Of a DNA stretch of 64,000 nucleotides, positions 24,901 to 36,900 are shown piece after piece. Source of the DNA: Spirometra erinaceieuropaei (lineage: Eukaryota > Platyhelminthes > Cestoda > Diphyllobothriidea > Diphyllobothriidae). The notes under the pieces are model-generated. The model was not told the DNA's origin. It saw nothing but the letters and a program-made list of their open reading frames with translations, and did not search any database. Location: NCBI GenBank assembly GCA_902702965.1, contig CACRXP010000048.1, positions 1,168,808-1,232,807 on the forward strand, given 5' to 3'. Position numbers and translations under genes: made by a program. The stretch's first letter is position 1, and each line of letters opens with the position of its first letter.

Positions 24901-26825
24901 AAGCTGATGTGTTTGCGAATACTTCGAGGGTAGAGGGATCATTAAAAGGAAACGATGCAGGTTATGAACTTGACAGTCTCCTTCCCTTACGTAATATCAG
25001 TCGGCATGTCAGACTTCATTCAGCAGGGTTCTAGTTGCAGTACTGTTTGTGCAGGACTTCCTACTCTTCTGACCAGCGAACCTGCTTAATCAACAGCTGA
25101 TTAGTTGTGAACGTGGCTGGCAGCCGGAAGCCAGGCTTACGGGCAACCCGTTCGTCCGCGTGACTGGGTGTCGTCGGCAAATTTACTGGAGTTTAAATGC
25201 ATATCCAAATTGAAAATGTCTAACTCCTGTCTTGACCGTGAATAAGGACACCGACTGACTTATCCCGACTTTAAAGCACACCAGCCAACCACCCCCCAAC
25301 TACGATAGGTCTTATTACGACAGCAAGTAGGTCGGCGTAAAAGCTGTGGCCTCGCTCGTGCCTTCGCTCGCTCCTTGCGTTTGCAGCTTAAAACCTGGTG
25401 TATTATCAATATATTCACCTGGTATATCTTTATCTGATTCTTGTTGGGCTGCGCCTATTTGATCCTAGTTTTCGGTCGTGACTGCATATGCATTAGTACG
25501 TTGCCCTCTGATCTTTCTATTTTTACAATGATGGGTTTTGGTATGCAATATCTTCTACAACCATTATCGCGCTCATTTACTATGAATTGGTATATGTATG
25601 TATAAGTGCGGCATTCTAGACCCCTCACGATAGCGCATTCGAGAGTGCATACGCATATAAAAACAATCTGGCACCAGTTATGTCAACAAGCATACACTCT
25701 GGGCCTGGGTCGACATTCGAACCTATTATAAACACAGTTTACATGTGTTTGCTTGGCTAAAACAGGCGCACTTTGCGCAGAAAGCAAGGCCGAACACAAA
25801 TACCACCTTTGGACAGCGGGAGAGACTTTGATGAATTATGTGTAGTAAGAGAAGAAAATGTATTGAGGTTTGTAACTTTGACATTCTTAACGGACATCTT
25901 TTTGGAGTACCATCCGCCGTCATCTAGCATAGTCCTGGAGTTTGTTAAATCGGTTGATCTATTGTTTTGTGTAGAGGTAGCAAACCTTAATAAGATATGA
26001 CATTTTTCACATTCGGCATAAACAATGCAATTCAAATACGTATCGCAGTACATCCTCCAACATGCAATATATTACATTATTCAGTCCATATCATAGTTTT
26101 ATTTAGTTGGAATTACGAATTACCTTTTCACTTAGTAAGAATTACATAGGTGGCTTGTGGCATTTTTTATGGCGCAGTCTCAAAAAGTTTTAAAGGAGCC
26201 TTTATTGGCATCTACGGAAAAACTACACGCGCCCAAATACGACTACTTATGGAGTATGCATTTTGCCATTAATTTTCAATTCATTTATGACTTATAATAT
26301 ATATTTTTGGAAAGCATGCACAATGTCATTCTTCTGCACCAATTCGGTGGCAAATAAGGTGTTTAAAAGGCCGTGCTTATTAAAGGATATATTATGGTTT
26401 CTGCAAGACTTCTTTAACTTTCTAGTAATTTACAATCAAACTGATGTGTTATTTCAATTTAATAGTTTAAATGAACCTATGCATGCTGTTTATGTAAACT
26501 AAACCATGGTTTATAACAGAAACATGAAAACGGCTTTTTTAAAAAGTTCAATAAATTTGCATTTTGTTGATGAAGGCACATTGCTGGAACAAAAGCTTCA
26601 TTCGTACGGAAGTTTCGGTTTCCTATACAAACCCACCATAAGAGACATTAACAAATACGGTTAACTGTATTTATTGGATTCCATCGTTAAGCTACCGCAT
26701 ACCTATGCAGATGCACGACCCCTCCCTTTATCAGAGATAAATACATTTGGTGTAATGACTGTTGGATGGGCGGTGTTTAAATCAGGAATATTTGAAATTT
26801 CATCACGAGTATTGGTGCTCAACCA
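21935..26825. other. Duplication spacer, no supported gene
   Basis: About 4.9 kb with short open frames only (up to 98 codons). Overlapping frames at 22884-23332 and 25726-26053 were inspected on both strands and show no domain. Degraded foldback tips appear near 22770-22815 and 26225-26400. The stretch 23300-24200 is relatively GC-rich and unexplained. Confidence 0.4.
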
Positions 26826-26831
26826 TCTGAC

Positions 26832-27140
26832 CTGCCGGCCCTGGCGTTGTGCACAGTGTTTACATGTGCGCTCCCCGCGTGGCTAATTACTCCGCCTAGG
26901 CGAAATCTCAGCACCGAGTATGGAAGAAGAATTTCGTCGCAGTTGTTAATAGAATGGGGGCAAGTGAACCATGACTCAAGCAGCTCGCGGTTCACGCGGT
27001 TGTCAGCTCTAGCAATAACTTCGGCTTCGTCGAATTTGAATGTGTGACCAGATCTCGTCGAGTGAGCCGCAGCATGACAGATGGCGTCATTTCTTTACAT
27101 TGCTGTCGCCTGCTCGGCCATTCGCGCTTGGAGCACACTT
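26832..27140 (-). pseudogene. Penelope-like element C-terminal fragment
   Basis: The minus strand reads, with a frame change near 27080, a PLE tail: AAHSTRSGHTFKFDEAEVIA, later ADNRVNRELLESW and LPYSVLRFRLGGV. This is the conserved region downstream of the GIY-YIG motif (Gly-His, Phe-Asp-Glu, then Asp-Asn-Arg). RT and GIY-YIG are absent. It is nearly collinear with the fragments at 39043-39387 and 46867-47166, so these may come from one family. Confidence 0.75.
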
Positions 27141-27626
27141 CCGGTTTTTCTGACGTAGTTGCTTTGTCCGCAATTGCACCACATCCGATAAACGACCCCA
27201 AAAGTATCTTGCCGTGGCAGTGGATAAATTTGCTATACTTCATGCGCAACTTTCTTAAACAAAACGGCACAGTGCTTAAAGAGTGTACATCCTACGACCT
27301 TAAATAATTTCATAAAGGCCAAATTTGCTAACCCATATGGTCAGCAAGGAGCTCATCTGTAAGATGACATCTTGATATGAATGCCTTGTCTCTGTATTAC
27401 ATCGTGTAATTAAAAATAATACTGCAACACCTATACAGTCATTTCTGGTCGAAAACACATTTTAGAATTTTAGTTAACATCTCAGGAGAAATGATATATA
27501 GCATGCCTTCTGCATCACCAGCGGCGCATATACGCTCCCAAACTACCTACTGCAAACATAGCTTAAGCATTTTCTCTCAGTTTTCTATTCACTAACGTTG
27601 ACCATTCATCAGCAAACAAATCCCAG

Positions 27627-28793
27627 GCAGGTTAGATGGTAGTTGGTAGCCCTCCCGCTACTGAAACCCCTTGCTACCTGTCTTACGGGACCGGTGGTAA
27701 TATGGGCTATGCGGGTGGGGCAGATAGGTGGAGGCGTAAATGGCGCTTGTAGGGTATGCCTGGAATTGACGTTCCTGGCAAAGTGGAAGTGTAATTTAAA
27801 TAAGGTGAAAAATGCAAGGAGGGCATAGAAATAAGTATGGATAATTAGTACAGTATGCGGAATAAATGCATCCTTGCCCCAGATTGGAAAGAACTGCAAG
27901 CGAAGGCGAACAACCAATAGGAAGAAGGTCATTCCACAGTATGTGCGATAGTACTCTAACCGACAGAATGGACATAAGAACGCGAGAGTCCAGCAGCGGC
28001 ACGCAGGACGGCATAACGCAAGCGGGGTAAGACGTGAATGCGAAAAATATATTTGGGCGAAATAGAAAATCTGCAAATAATATTGTATTGTCACTGTGGC
28101 CACATTAAGGATTAAAATCATGGCAGTAGTTGTTTGGTATACGTGAATGGTGTACTATACAATGTAATGAGGAATTAGCACTCTGTATATGAAGTTACAC
28201 TTTGTTCTGCTTGCAGAGCCCAGTCTCGTAGAAGGCGAAGGAAAGCAGGACCGCAAGTGGATAGGCCGACAGATTATTCGCGGATCCTGGAAATAATCCA
28301 GTCGCCCTACCTAGTGCATTATCTCCAGCAGAAATGACTACTGACCTGTAGGGTCTTATGTAGATGCCGAAAGGTCATGCCCTTACAAATACTGCGACAG
28401 CACACCGATGGATATGCCTTCAGGTACCATCTGGGTACTGTGGTATGCAGCCTAGGATAGTAACTCTAAAATTAATCAGATGCAGGTAACACAGTGCGCG
28501 CATGCAATTAAAAGCATAATGAAAAGCATGATGAATCATTATCCGCCTAGGATAAATCTTTCGCCCTTTACTAAAGATTTCCGTGTCGGGGTGGAATGCA
28601 ATGAGTCTATATAGACATTTTTACAGCGCCTCGTTCTCGGGGCGGTTTAAGTGAAGAAGAAAGTCATCCTGACAGGGCCTCTGCGCGTGCACTCCCAGAC
28701 ATAATGTGAACGTAATCACAAAGCTTGAAATCGAGCCAGTCAGTACAATTGTAGAATCAGTGGGCAGGGCTACCAACTACCATCCTACCCCCA
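27627..28793. mobile_element. Candidate TIR element, about 1.17 kb
   Basis: The ends are inverted: GATGGTAGTTGGTAGCCCT at 27635 and its reverse complement AGGGCTACCAACTACCATC at 28766, with further partial matches making about 35 bp. The inside has no transposase. A 170-codon minus-strand frame (27609-28121) crosses the left TIR and has no domain. It is best read as a non-autonomous DNA transposon; target-site duplication is not clear. Confidence 0.45.
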
Positions 28794-28799
28794 AGCATA

Positions 28800-29540
28800 C
28801 TCCAGTTACAAATATCACCCTATCGTTTATCTAAAACATGCACACATGCGCGCCATTAACAACAGTAGTGGCGATTTTGTCACCATTTTCAAAGTGGCCC
28901 CAAATGCTCGCGTCGTCCGGATTTTTAATTAAGGTATCTGTGTTGCAGAAGGTAAGGTCTGGGTGCATTGGGAGCCATAAGCAATCGACATCATTGCACC
29001 ATTTCGATAATTCGTTTTGGGGACGCAAACAACTCAAGGTATCCCAGTGACTCACAAAACCTCCCACATTATTGCGATCTCATCTTATCCCCACCGAAAT
29101 GGCCCGCTCGTGCTAAACCGTCTTCAGTTTGAATATAACTGCTTGCAGACCTGTCGTGCGCCAAGGATTAACCAAATATCCTTTCTCGGCTGCAAAAAGG
29201 GGGTTGAGAAACATTGCACGATACAAACGGACGACCGAGCCCTGGGTCATGCTTTTATCCGGCGAGATGTTGAAGAATTTTAACTTAGTAGGTTAGTTAG
29301 GGCAATGTATACAAATCTCAGGCTGCGCATCCCTGGCAATTTGTTTGGAGATGCAAAGGAAGTATGGGGGACAATATCAGGCTTTTGTAAATATTCCGCC
29401 ATCATAAGTCAAAACTTAAAAATCACAGACTTCCTAGTTTCGGGACTTAATATATGCTAAATAGAAGGCGAGGTGGCGGGCATACGTACCTTTCAATAAA
29501 TTCTCGTCGGGCCAGCACAGTTATATAGGAACGGGGTATA
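28800..29540. other. Intergenic, no supported gene
   Basis: Frames of 70-88 codons on both strands overlap and have no recognisable feature. Nothing else is seen before the PLE structure that starts at about 29545. Confidence 0.4.
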
Positions 29541-29603
29541 AGTAAAACATGTCAGCGATAAGATAAATCGATAAATGTTCTCCTTAAAACACAGGCGGGG
29601 TGT

Positions 29604-29989
29604 NNNNNNNNNNNNNNNNNNNNNNNNNNNNNNNNNNNNNNNNNNNNNNNNNNNNNNNNNNNNNNNNNNNNNNNNNNNNNNNNNNNNNNNNNNNNNNNNN
29701 NNNNNNNNNNNNNNNNNNNNNNNNNNNNNNNNNNNNNNNNNNNNNNNNNNNNNNNNNNNNNNNNNNNNNNNNNNNNNNNNNNNNNNNNNNNNNNNNNNNN
29801 NNNNNNNNNNNNNNNNNNNNNNNNNNNNNNNNNNNNNNNNNNNNNNNNNNNNNNNNNNNNNNNNNNNNNNNNNNNNNNNNNNNNNNNNNNNNNNNNNNNN
29901 NNNNNNNNNNNNNNNNNNNNNNNNNNNNNNNNNNNNNNNNNNNNNNNNNNNNNNNNNNNNNNNNNNNNNNNNNNNNNNNNNNNNNNNNN
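29604..29989. other. Assembly gap (386 N)
   Basis: 386 undetermined bases. The matching part of the inverted partner (about 31112-31162) is only some 50-60 bp and very C-rich with a run of nine C. The true missing sequence may be a short G-rich tract that failed to assemble. Open frames drawn across the N run are artefacts. Confidence 0.95.
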
Positions 29990-30173
29990 GCGGTGTGAGA
30001 GCGAAAGTGCGCGGGGGGAGTTGCACCGTTAGTCAAACTTCGACCACTGTAGGCGCGGAGCCTGAACGTGGTTCTTCTGTACGCATAAGGTTGGCTTTCG
30101 TAACCTAATGGCGGCCGCTTCCGCTGTCGCTAACAGGCGCTGGCCTAGTCGCTTAGGTTAGCTCGATGGGACC

Positions 30174-30795
30174 TTATAAATCACACGATAAGCTTCGTTC
30201 GAGTCCACACGATGTCCGGAATCGACAACATGTGCGAGAATGACGCTGCTTATACTCCTCGTTTCGCCATGCTCGGAGGTGTTCGCGTATTCTCTTGGAT
30301 AAGCGCCGACTCGTCCGACCAACAGAACCTGCTCCACAGGAGCAAGTGAAGGAATATATGCACATTGAGGTGGTCTGCGGTGGCAACTTATCCTTACCTT
30401 CCCCGCGTAAAATAGGGTTAGTAGAGAATGATATTTGAACACTTACTGCTGGGAAGGTTAGCGAGACAGCTTGATCAAGGCGTCGCCTTAGGAGTTCACT
30501 CGTCGCGTCCCCTTGGAAAGGGACTTTGAGGAACAAAGTTTACTTTTCAGCTGTCGGTGGGGTGGGTTTGGCCGGTCTTTTGGCAATTTTCTTTGCAATA
30601 AACCTGCCAGGATTCCCGGTTTTCTCGAAGGAAGTCCGGAATTTTTCTGGGCTCCTCCTCGATGCTGTCTGTTGAGCAAATTTTTATAGCTCTTTTTGCC
30701 AAACATCGGACTAGATTTCGTTTTAGTTCAAGGGGTACGATACGGGTAAACTTCGTGTTTTGTCTACGAGTCGCACGAATCGACGCCTATCCAAG
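30174..30795 (-). pseudogene. Penelope-like element: RT end plus GIY-YIG
   Basis: In order on the minus strand: a conserved linker (KRNLVRCLAKRAIKICS), the segment leading into FIAKKIAKRPAKPTPPT, the block VPFQGDATSELLRRRL, then the GIY-YIG nuclease motif IYSFTCSCGAGSVGRT followed by LSKRIREHL. The next conserved part (HVVDSGHRVD) lies one frame away, from about 30275 down, so there is at least one frameshift. A stop lies between the linker and the QGDA block. The catalytic RT core is missing. This subfamily differs from the tails at 26.8, 39.0 and 46.9 kb. Confidence 0.8.
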
Positions 30796-31075
30796 ATAAT
30801 ATGAGAACACCTCACGGCGTGGTTGGGAAAAGGCGAAACGAGGAGCATACGCGGCGCCATTCTCGCGCATGTTGTCGATTCCGGACATCGTGTGGACCCC
30901 AACGAAGCTTTTCGTGTGATTTATAAGGTCCCATCGAGCTACCCTAAGCTACTAGGCCAGCGCCTGTTAGCGACAGCGGAAGCGGCCGCCATGAGGTCAC
31001 GAAAGCCAACCTTATGCGCACAGAAGAACCACTTTAAGGCTCCGCGCCTACAGTGGTCTAAGGTTGACTAACGGT
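30776..31075 (+). pseudogene. Penelope-like element: GIY-YIG tail, inverted partner
   Basis: The plus strand reads NRRLSKII, a stop, then EHLTAWLGKGETRS and HVVDSGHRVDPNEAFRVIYK, on to LLATAEAAAMRSRKPTLCAQ and a stop at 31069. This extends further towards the PLE C-terminus than the left arm does in one frame. Only the stop after the second Ile breaks the stretch. It begins abruptly inside GIY-YIG at the head-to-head join. Confidence 0.75.
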
Positions 31076-31215
31076 GCAACTCCCCCCGCGCACTTTCGCT
31101 CTCAACCCGCCCCTAACACTGGCTACTATTAGCCCCCCCCCTTCTACCCTCCCCCACAGTCCCACACCCCGCCTGTGTTTGAAGGAGAACTTTTATCGAT
31201 TTCTCTTATCGCTGA

Positions 31216-33600
31216 TATGCTAAATAGCCCTGGCATTTGAGCCGCAGGTAAGCGGATGCTGCTACCGTTGTTCCAATTATGCATAATAAAAAATGAGCCA
31301 CATATGTCAATACGTCATATATGCCAATTTCAGTTAACACTTCACGATTAGTTCCATTAATATGCATAGTTTTTACATAGGTTCAAATCTGCTGTCTGCT
31401 GCCTAAAATCCTCCTACTTAAACCTGATCGGCGGCTGTTAATGTCAGTGGACAAACCGTTTGCTAAACAATAAATGTTTCCACAGTGAAATGAAAATACA
31501 GCGAGACGTTTCCAATGATCAAATATTGCATTTTGTTATCTAGTAATGCTGACACTAGCGTACCACGAAAAGGTGTCGGATAGTAGGAGACTGCAGTTCA
31601 GATGACACAATAAATATGTAGGGCTATAGCCTACTCAAATATATAGAGTAGGTATTATTCCAAGGTAACGGAGTTTTTTGGGTGCCATCCCCCAATATAT
31701 CACAATGTCGTGAATTTAGTAATCGAGTTTATAGGCTCTTAAAAGCAAAATATGATCGTTGCGGTTCACATAAATCAAAGTGTACACGCCCTAAGGTAGC
31801 ATCAGCAAGGGCTTATTCATGGAGAAGGCTAGCTATCACAGTGAAATAAACCTCAGCAAAGATAGCAAACAGACCCAGAAGGGGCAACCATTCTTACCAG
31901 GTCCGTCCAGCTAGTTAGCTTACGGCGTATCGCAAGAAAGGGGCGACTAGATCCAATGCCAATGGTCGTCTCAAATTAGACCGCTCTGTTCGAACGTTTA
32001 ATCAGTAGAGATAACGAATTCTCTTTTAAAAGAGATTACCATTTTAATAAGAATGGCGAGCAAAACGTAATGTGCACAACTTCGCCCTCTTTTTGGACCC
32101 ACGTTTCTAGATACAGTTGACTCCATCTCACACGCGGACGAGAAAGACGGAGTCAGAACTGTCAACCTCTGTCTTATGTTCATCTTCACTAATAATTTTG
32201 TATTATCTGTGTCCATTTGCGCAGATTCACGATTGAATTTATATTGCCAAATTTATTGCAAAATCTTACTTTCCTACCTAGACGTGATCGGAGTATGTCA
32301 CTATCATTGAACTTAGCGTTTGCGACATACTAGAGCTAACAAAACTCTGTATTCTGTTGTGTACCAATATCGGCTAAGACTATGGATGCTTCAGAAACAT
32401 GATATCTGAATAAACGTAAGTCGACTTCAAAACACTCGTCACAGGACACAAATCGCCGTTAATGCTGGATGGCAAACCGTGCTGAATCTATATTGTTCTA
32501 ATGAGACGGCGGCAGGCTGTGCGCTTAAATAGTGTAAAATCCTGAGGTGGGTGTGGAAATATGAACGTCCGTCTTGCAAGAAGCTCTGTGCTAAATTCTA
32601 GGCGGAGTTTGGGTTTGAAATTCTTGCAGGAGTGTAAAGGTTTGTGAAACGCGCGTGTCCTTAAAACATCCCGTGCGGTAGATGCGCTAGACCAACGCAG
32701 TTGTTAGACCTGGGTTCGGCAGAAGTTATTGGAAATGCAAACCGCATAACAAGTGTCAGGCAGACGGTAGGAGGCTCAGTCATAAGACCACGCCACATCA
32801 GTTTGGATCTAAATCGTCTATTTATTTTTATGTGAAATCCTTGTCAGTGTTCCTTATCGACAAGTGAGTGCATTTGTACGCCTTTTAACTACGTGCAATC
32901 GCTCCGCCTTCAGCATTTTTGACTCTGGATTAACACCGGACCCAGGTGGAGATGAGGAAGAGGAGGAGAAGGGGAAAGTGTGGGCTAGATGCAACGCCAG
33001 TTTCATACCATTACAGACGATATTCCGTGTTTCACCTCTAACCTTGATGCGTAGCACACGGTGGACATCGTCAGTCACGACGGTTGAAATGCCGGCGTCA
33101 CATCTTCATTTGAAAGTGCTATGCTTAGAATTAGAATGAGACTCAGCATTAGTGATAGGATTAGGTGTAGAGCTGAGAGGTTTACGGGGAATATTAGGAG
33201 TAGGATCAAAGCCGTGATCGATCAAACATTTCCGACCTCTCCTTCTGAGTGATCCCATTCCCATTTATGACACAGTCCCGCGTTTTGAGAAGAATTTGTG
33301 TAATCGCCCAAACTTTTCTCCAAAAACTGGCTCAGCATGTTATACGTACTTAACAAATCTTCCCTCCCGCATAATGCTGCAGTGAAGGTTTTCTTGCTAG
33401 CGTTTTCCATTTTTTTACTGGCATTAAAACCGCTATATATGACAGGGATTCTACTCAAAATTGACTTTACAATATGGCTTAATTGACTACTATAATTGGG
33501 CTGTTAGCGTCTGTCTCTGAATTGCACATTAATAGCCTATTGCTTCAACGGAAACGTCCGCGGACAAAACGTTCGTACACATGCAACCAGAAAGTTGTCA
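31216..33600. other. Intergenic, no supported gene
   Basis: Frames of 72-91 codons only. The pair at 32854-33139 overlaps head-on around an acidic GAGGAAGAGGAGGAG run and lacks motifs. No repeats with other parts of the window were noticed. Confidence 0.4.
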
Positions 33601-33604
33601 TATA

Positions 33605-33970
33605 CTTAAGGTTTGATGACGGCTAATGAGCAAAAATGCCCATTTCATTCTCCCTTGCCCTCGTCGGTAATAACATACGGGCTATACGGCTGCCGGTTGG
33701 GCTCGAGCGATGGTCCGCAAGTCACCACGGACGAAGTGAGTTCCGTAAGAACGATCGGTGAGCGTCCCTTTACTATTGTATATTCCCGATCGAAACCGAC
33801 AGGAAAACGGGCCCGAGGCCCAGAGGTTGGAGGAGTTGGACTTTTAACTAACAGGTCACGAGTCCGAGTTTCAGGTGTTCCACAATTCAGGGTTGGGTAT
33901 GACTGGCTGACGACGGCTAATCAGTCGTAAATAGCCATTCCATTCTCCGTTGTCTTTGTCGGTTATAACA
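33605..33970 (+). repeat. SINE-like repeat, two partial units
   Basis: Two similar units in the same direction: GACGGCTAATGAGCAAAAATGC near 33618 and GACGGCTAATCAGTCGTAAAT near 33912, each followed by CCATTTCATTCTCC or CCATTCCATTCTCC and a GTCGGT(A/T)ATAAC end. The reverse-oriented relative is at 16365-16530. A 105-codon frame across it (33613-33930) is considered accidental. Confidence 0.5.
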
Positions 33971-33974
33971 TGCT

Positions 33975-36900
33975 ACATATAGGAATTAACCAAATACGAA
34001 CTGTTTTACGAACAATTCCAACAGAGACGATTCCAAACATATTGTACGTCTTAACTTTACCTACAGTTACTTTTACATCTCAGGAAATGTGAACCGAAGT
34101 ACTTAATCGAGCATTCGATTGGGCAGAGTCATGTCAGCGGGAGTAGTAATATTGACTGAATTATGTTACCATTTCACCACCACTCCTGGATGCCGACATT
34201 TACATGAAGTATATGCGGGCCGCTTGTAACAATCGCACCTGTCAAATGTATTTATTTGTCCACTGGGCCTTGATGCGCTACAACTAGTACCAAGCATGCG
34301 GGCATTCTGTCTTGTAGTCATTCGGCAGCACATGAAATTTTTGTCGAAAAAGGGTCTCTTTTAACTTCAAACGGTTTAATAATTCACTGACATATTTAAA
34401 TTCGAGTTGCCATCGCATTTGCATACAGTGATTCAAAATCATACATTTTTATCGTTTCCGCATTCGAAAAATCATCAATGCTATTAAGCGGACATCAAAA
34501 ACAGTCCTTAAAATATGCAACGAAGGTGGGCCATTTTGCATAAATGTCAACAATATGTAATTGAGAAAGTACAAGAAGGACTGAGCGTTCCAGAGAGATA
34601 TATTAGCGTGCGCCACCAATGCATTCTTATTGTAATACTCTAATCGGTGACCGCAGGCATTTTCAATGTCGCTACTGCCAACTCTTGATGCTAAGATGCG
34701 GACAATATTTTGCACTGTACGAACACGCCTGCTCTGAAAGGTCAACACTTTTGTGCACTTTGAATGGAAAAGGAAGGGGTGGGGGTTTAAATGTATGTGC
34801 GGGTGTCAAACTAACGCGTAATAGCCGCTAAACCAATCCTGATTTTGATAAGTATTAAGTGCGATTTTTGACACATGAGTTAGACAATTGATGTCAATTC
34901 CCAGCTTAAAATCTAAACTCTTGTTTTCATTTTCAGTGACACTGCTCTTCGACCAACATTGATAATCCTCGTTTACTGAGTGCGAACTTTATTGTCGAAC
35001 TTAATTTTTGCCCAGTGTACGAGCTTTCCAAAATTATACAACACTGCAAGCGTTATCCGTTTTTCATTTGGCCGTATGGAAATCTGAAGCAGTACTCGAA
35101 AGTCTAGGCCTTCCGTTGCCACCCCTTACTAACACGAGAAGGAAATGAATTTGTTAAGGCGGGCGAACTCCGAAGGCTATAATGTCGCCTTAATGCGTGG
35201 TCACAGCAATAGGATTGGCAGTGACCGCATACCTTGAGCCCGGCGTATGTTCTTTGCACTACTTTCGGCCGCTTATGCCGCAATGCAGAGAGTGTACCGC
35301 ACGGTACCGGTAGTTGCCTTACAAAAGATTAGCATTGTTTTGCACTTTTAGTGATCAACTGGACGGGGAGGCTGGGGGATGTCCAACGTATGACTCTGAA
35401 CTGCGACCGTCTGTCTGTTAGTTTCCTCCATAACTAGAAACCGGTAACCGGAGCTTGAAAGTAATTAACCTATAATTTTTATAGTTCGGAATTGGAGGTG
35501 CAAGCAGTGACCTGAAAACTGCTAGCGCTCATTGAGCGGACAAAGTGATGCATGTCAACATGGACGATGAAATACGCCATGAAGTCGCACACGCACATGT
35601 GTCCATCAACGTCAGTACTGCTGCCTGAGACATGAACCCAATCACAACAGGTTAAATCCTGTTGGTTGCTGAAAAAATATCGAAGTATCCCACTTCGTCC
35701 TATTTCTACACGTTAAACATGCGTTATTCCGTTCTCATAGAATTTCGGTGAGCGGGGAGGGCGAATGCACTATAGCTCTGCGTAATTTGCCGCCCCACCA
35801 AGGTCAGAAGGCGGCATCTGAGTATATAATTTTGTAAGACATTCGCGGTGTGCGCCAAACGCCACACAGTCTCTACCTCTAGTCATAACCGCCATCTAAC
35901 CTGGTCGCCTTCTGCGGAAGCTGGAAGCGGACCGACAGTGAGGGATTCGACGAAATCGCCCAGCGACTGGGTTTTAATCTGGCTCAGAAGACGGCGGCCA
36001 AGACTCGTAAACCGACTATGATAATCGCGCCTGCGGGCGACGGATACAGTCTGAAGATGAGCAGCACGTTCAAGACGCATTAGTTCGTCTTCAAGTGGAA
36101 TGAAGAGTTTCACTTGGCCATGATGGATGGCCGACATGTAAAGGCAAGACTGATGCGATGTAGTGAAATATGACTTCTCTCTAAAGACTTAATTTAAGCA
36201 TCTGCTCGTCTTAGAGTGCGATAATAATGTTACCTTATGTGCGTTAGTGAATCCCATAGCATGATGGACGCCCTATTGAGGAGTTGTAAATGTAGTATGA
36301 GGATGCTATTTGTGGATGCTTTGATCGACCACAATCGAGTTAAGTACCTTGTACAAAAAAGTATTGGGCGTAGAAAAGATTACGATTCTCGTTTGGTGGT
36401 TCCGATCATACAGTATGTTGTCAAGTGATATTGACCATTTTCGTAGATGTTTACCATTAAGTCCTTTCAAATAGTCGTGCGAATTTCTGTTAATGAGTGT
36501 TCGATGGTTTTTTTCCCATTTAGAATGCTCCACAGAGTTTGTCGGCATCACTTATCCTCCTGTTATATTCTTTGCCTTGCTTTGTTTGAAATGAACTTAG
36601 GCGAAATAAATTTCACTCCCGTAGCATTAGAAAAGACAACGCCACAGAAAATAACTATGTATTTTATCAATTATCTCGACTGCGACCTTACACCTATGCT
36701 ATTACCATCAACGCATATTTCGCATCAATGTATACTTTTTTCCAGTTATTTGGCGAATTGTGAGGCCCATTTCTACATGCATCTATTTTAGTGGGCGTAT
36801 GAATCCGTTTAAAATGCATCGCAAATCTCTGAATACAGTCATATGTCTTTTATTTTTTTATAAATTTTAAAAACCTATGTAAGCAGTTTTGCCAACAACT

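Larger units (their letters stand above)
29545..31215. mobile_element. Head-to-head Penelope-like element pair
   Basis: The left arm (about 29545-30765, minus) and right arm (about 30770-31215, plus) are reverse complements from the GIY-YIG region to the 3' end, meeting at about 30770. The arms match closely at 30180-30260 versus 30860-30930 and again at 29548-29603 versus 31160-31215. PLEs often carry terminal copies in inverted orientation, so this may be one insertion with an inverted partial copy and not two independent ones. Confidence 0.75.

Noticed and set aside
27609..28121. 170-codon ORF on the minus strand
   Set aside because: It crosses the left end of the TIR-like element, has an odd hydrophobic and aromatic composition, no domain and no paralogue.
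29493..30108. Open frames of 130-177 codons on both strands
   Set aside because: They consist mainly of undetermined bases in the assembly gap.
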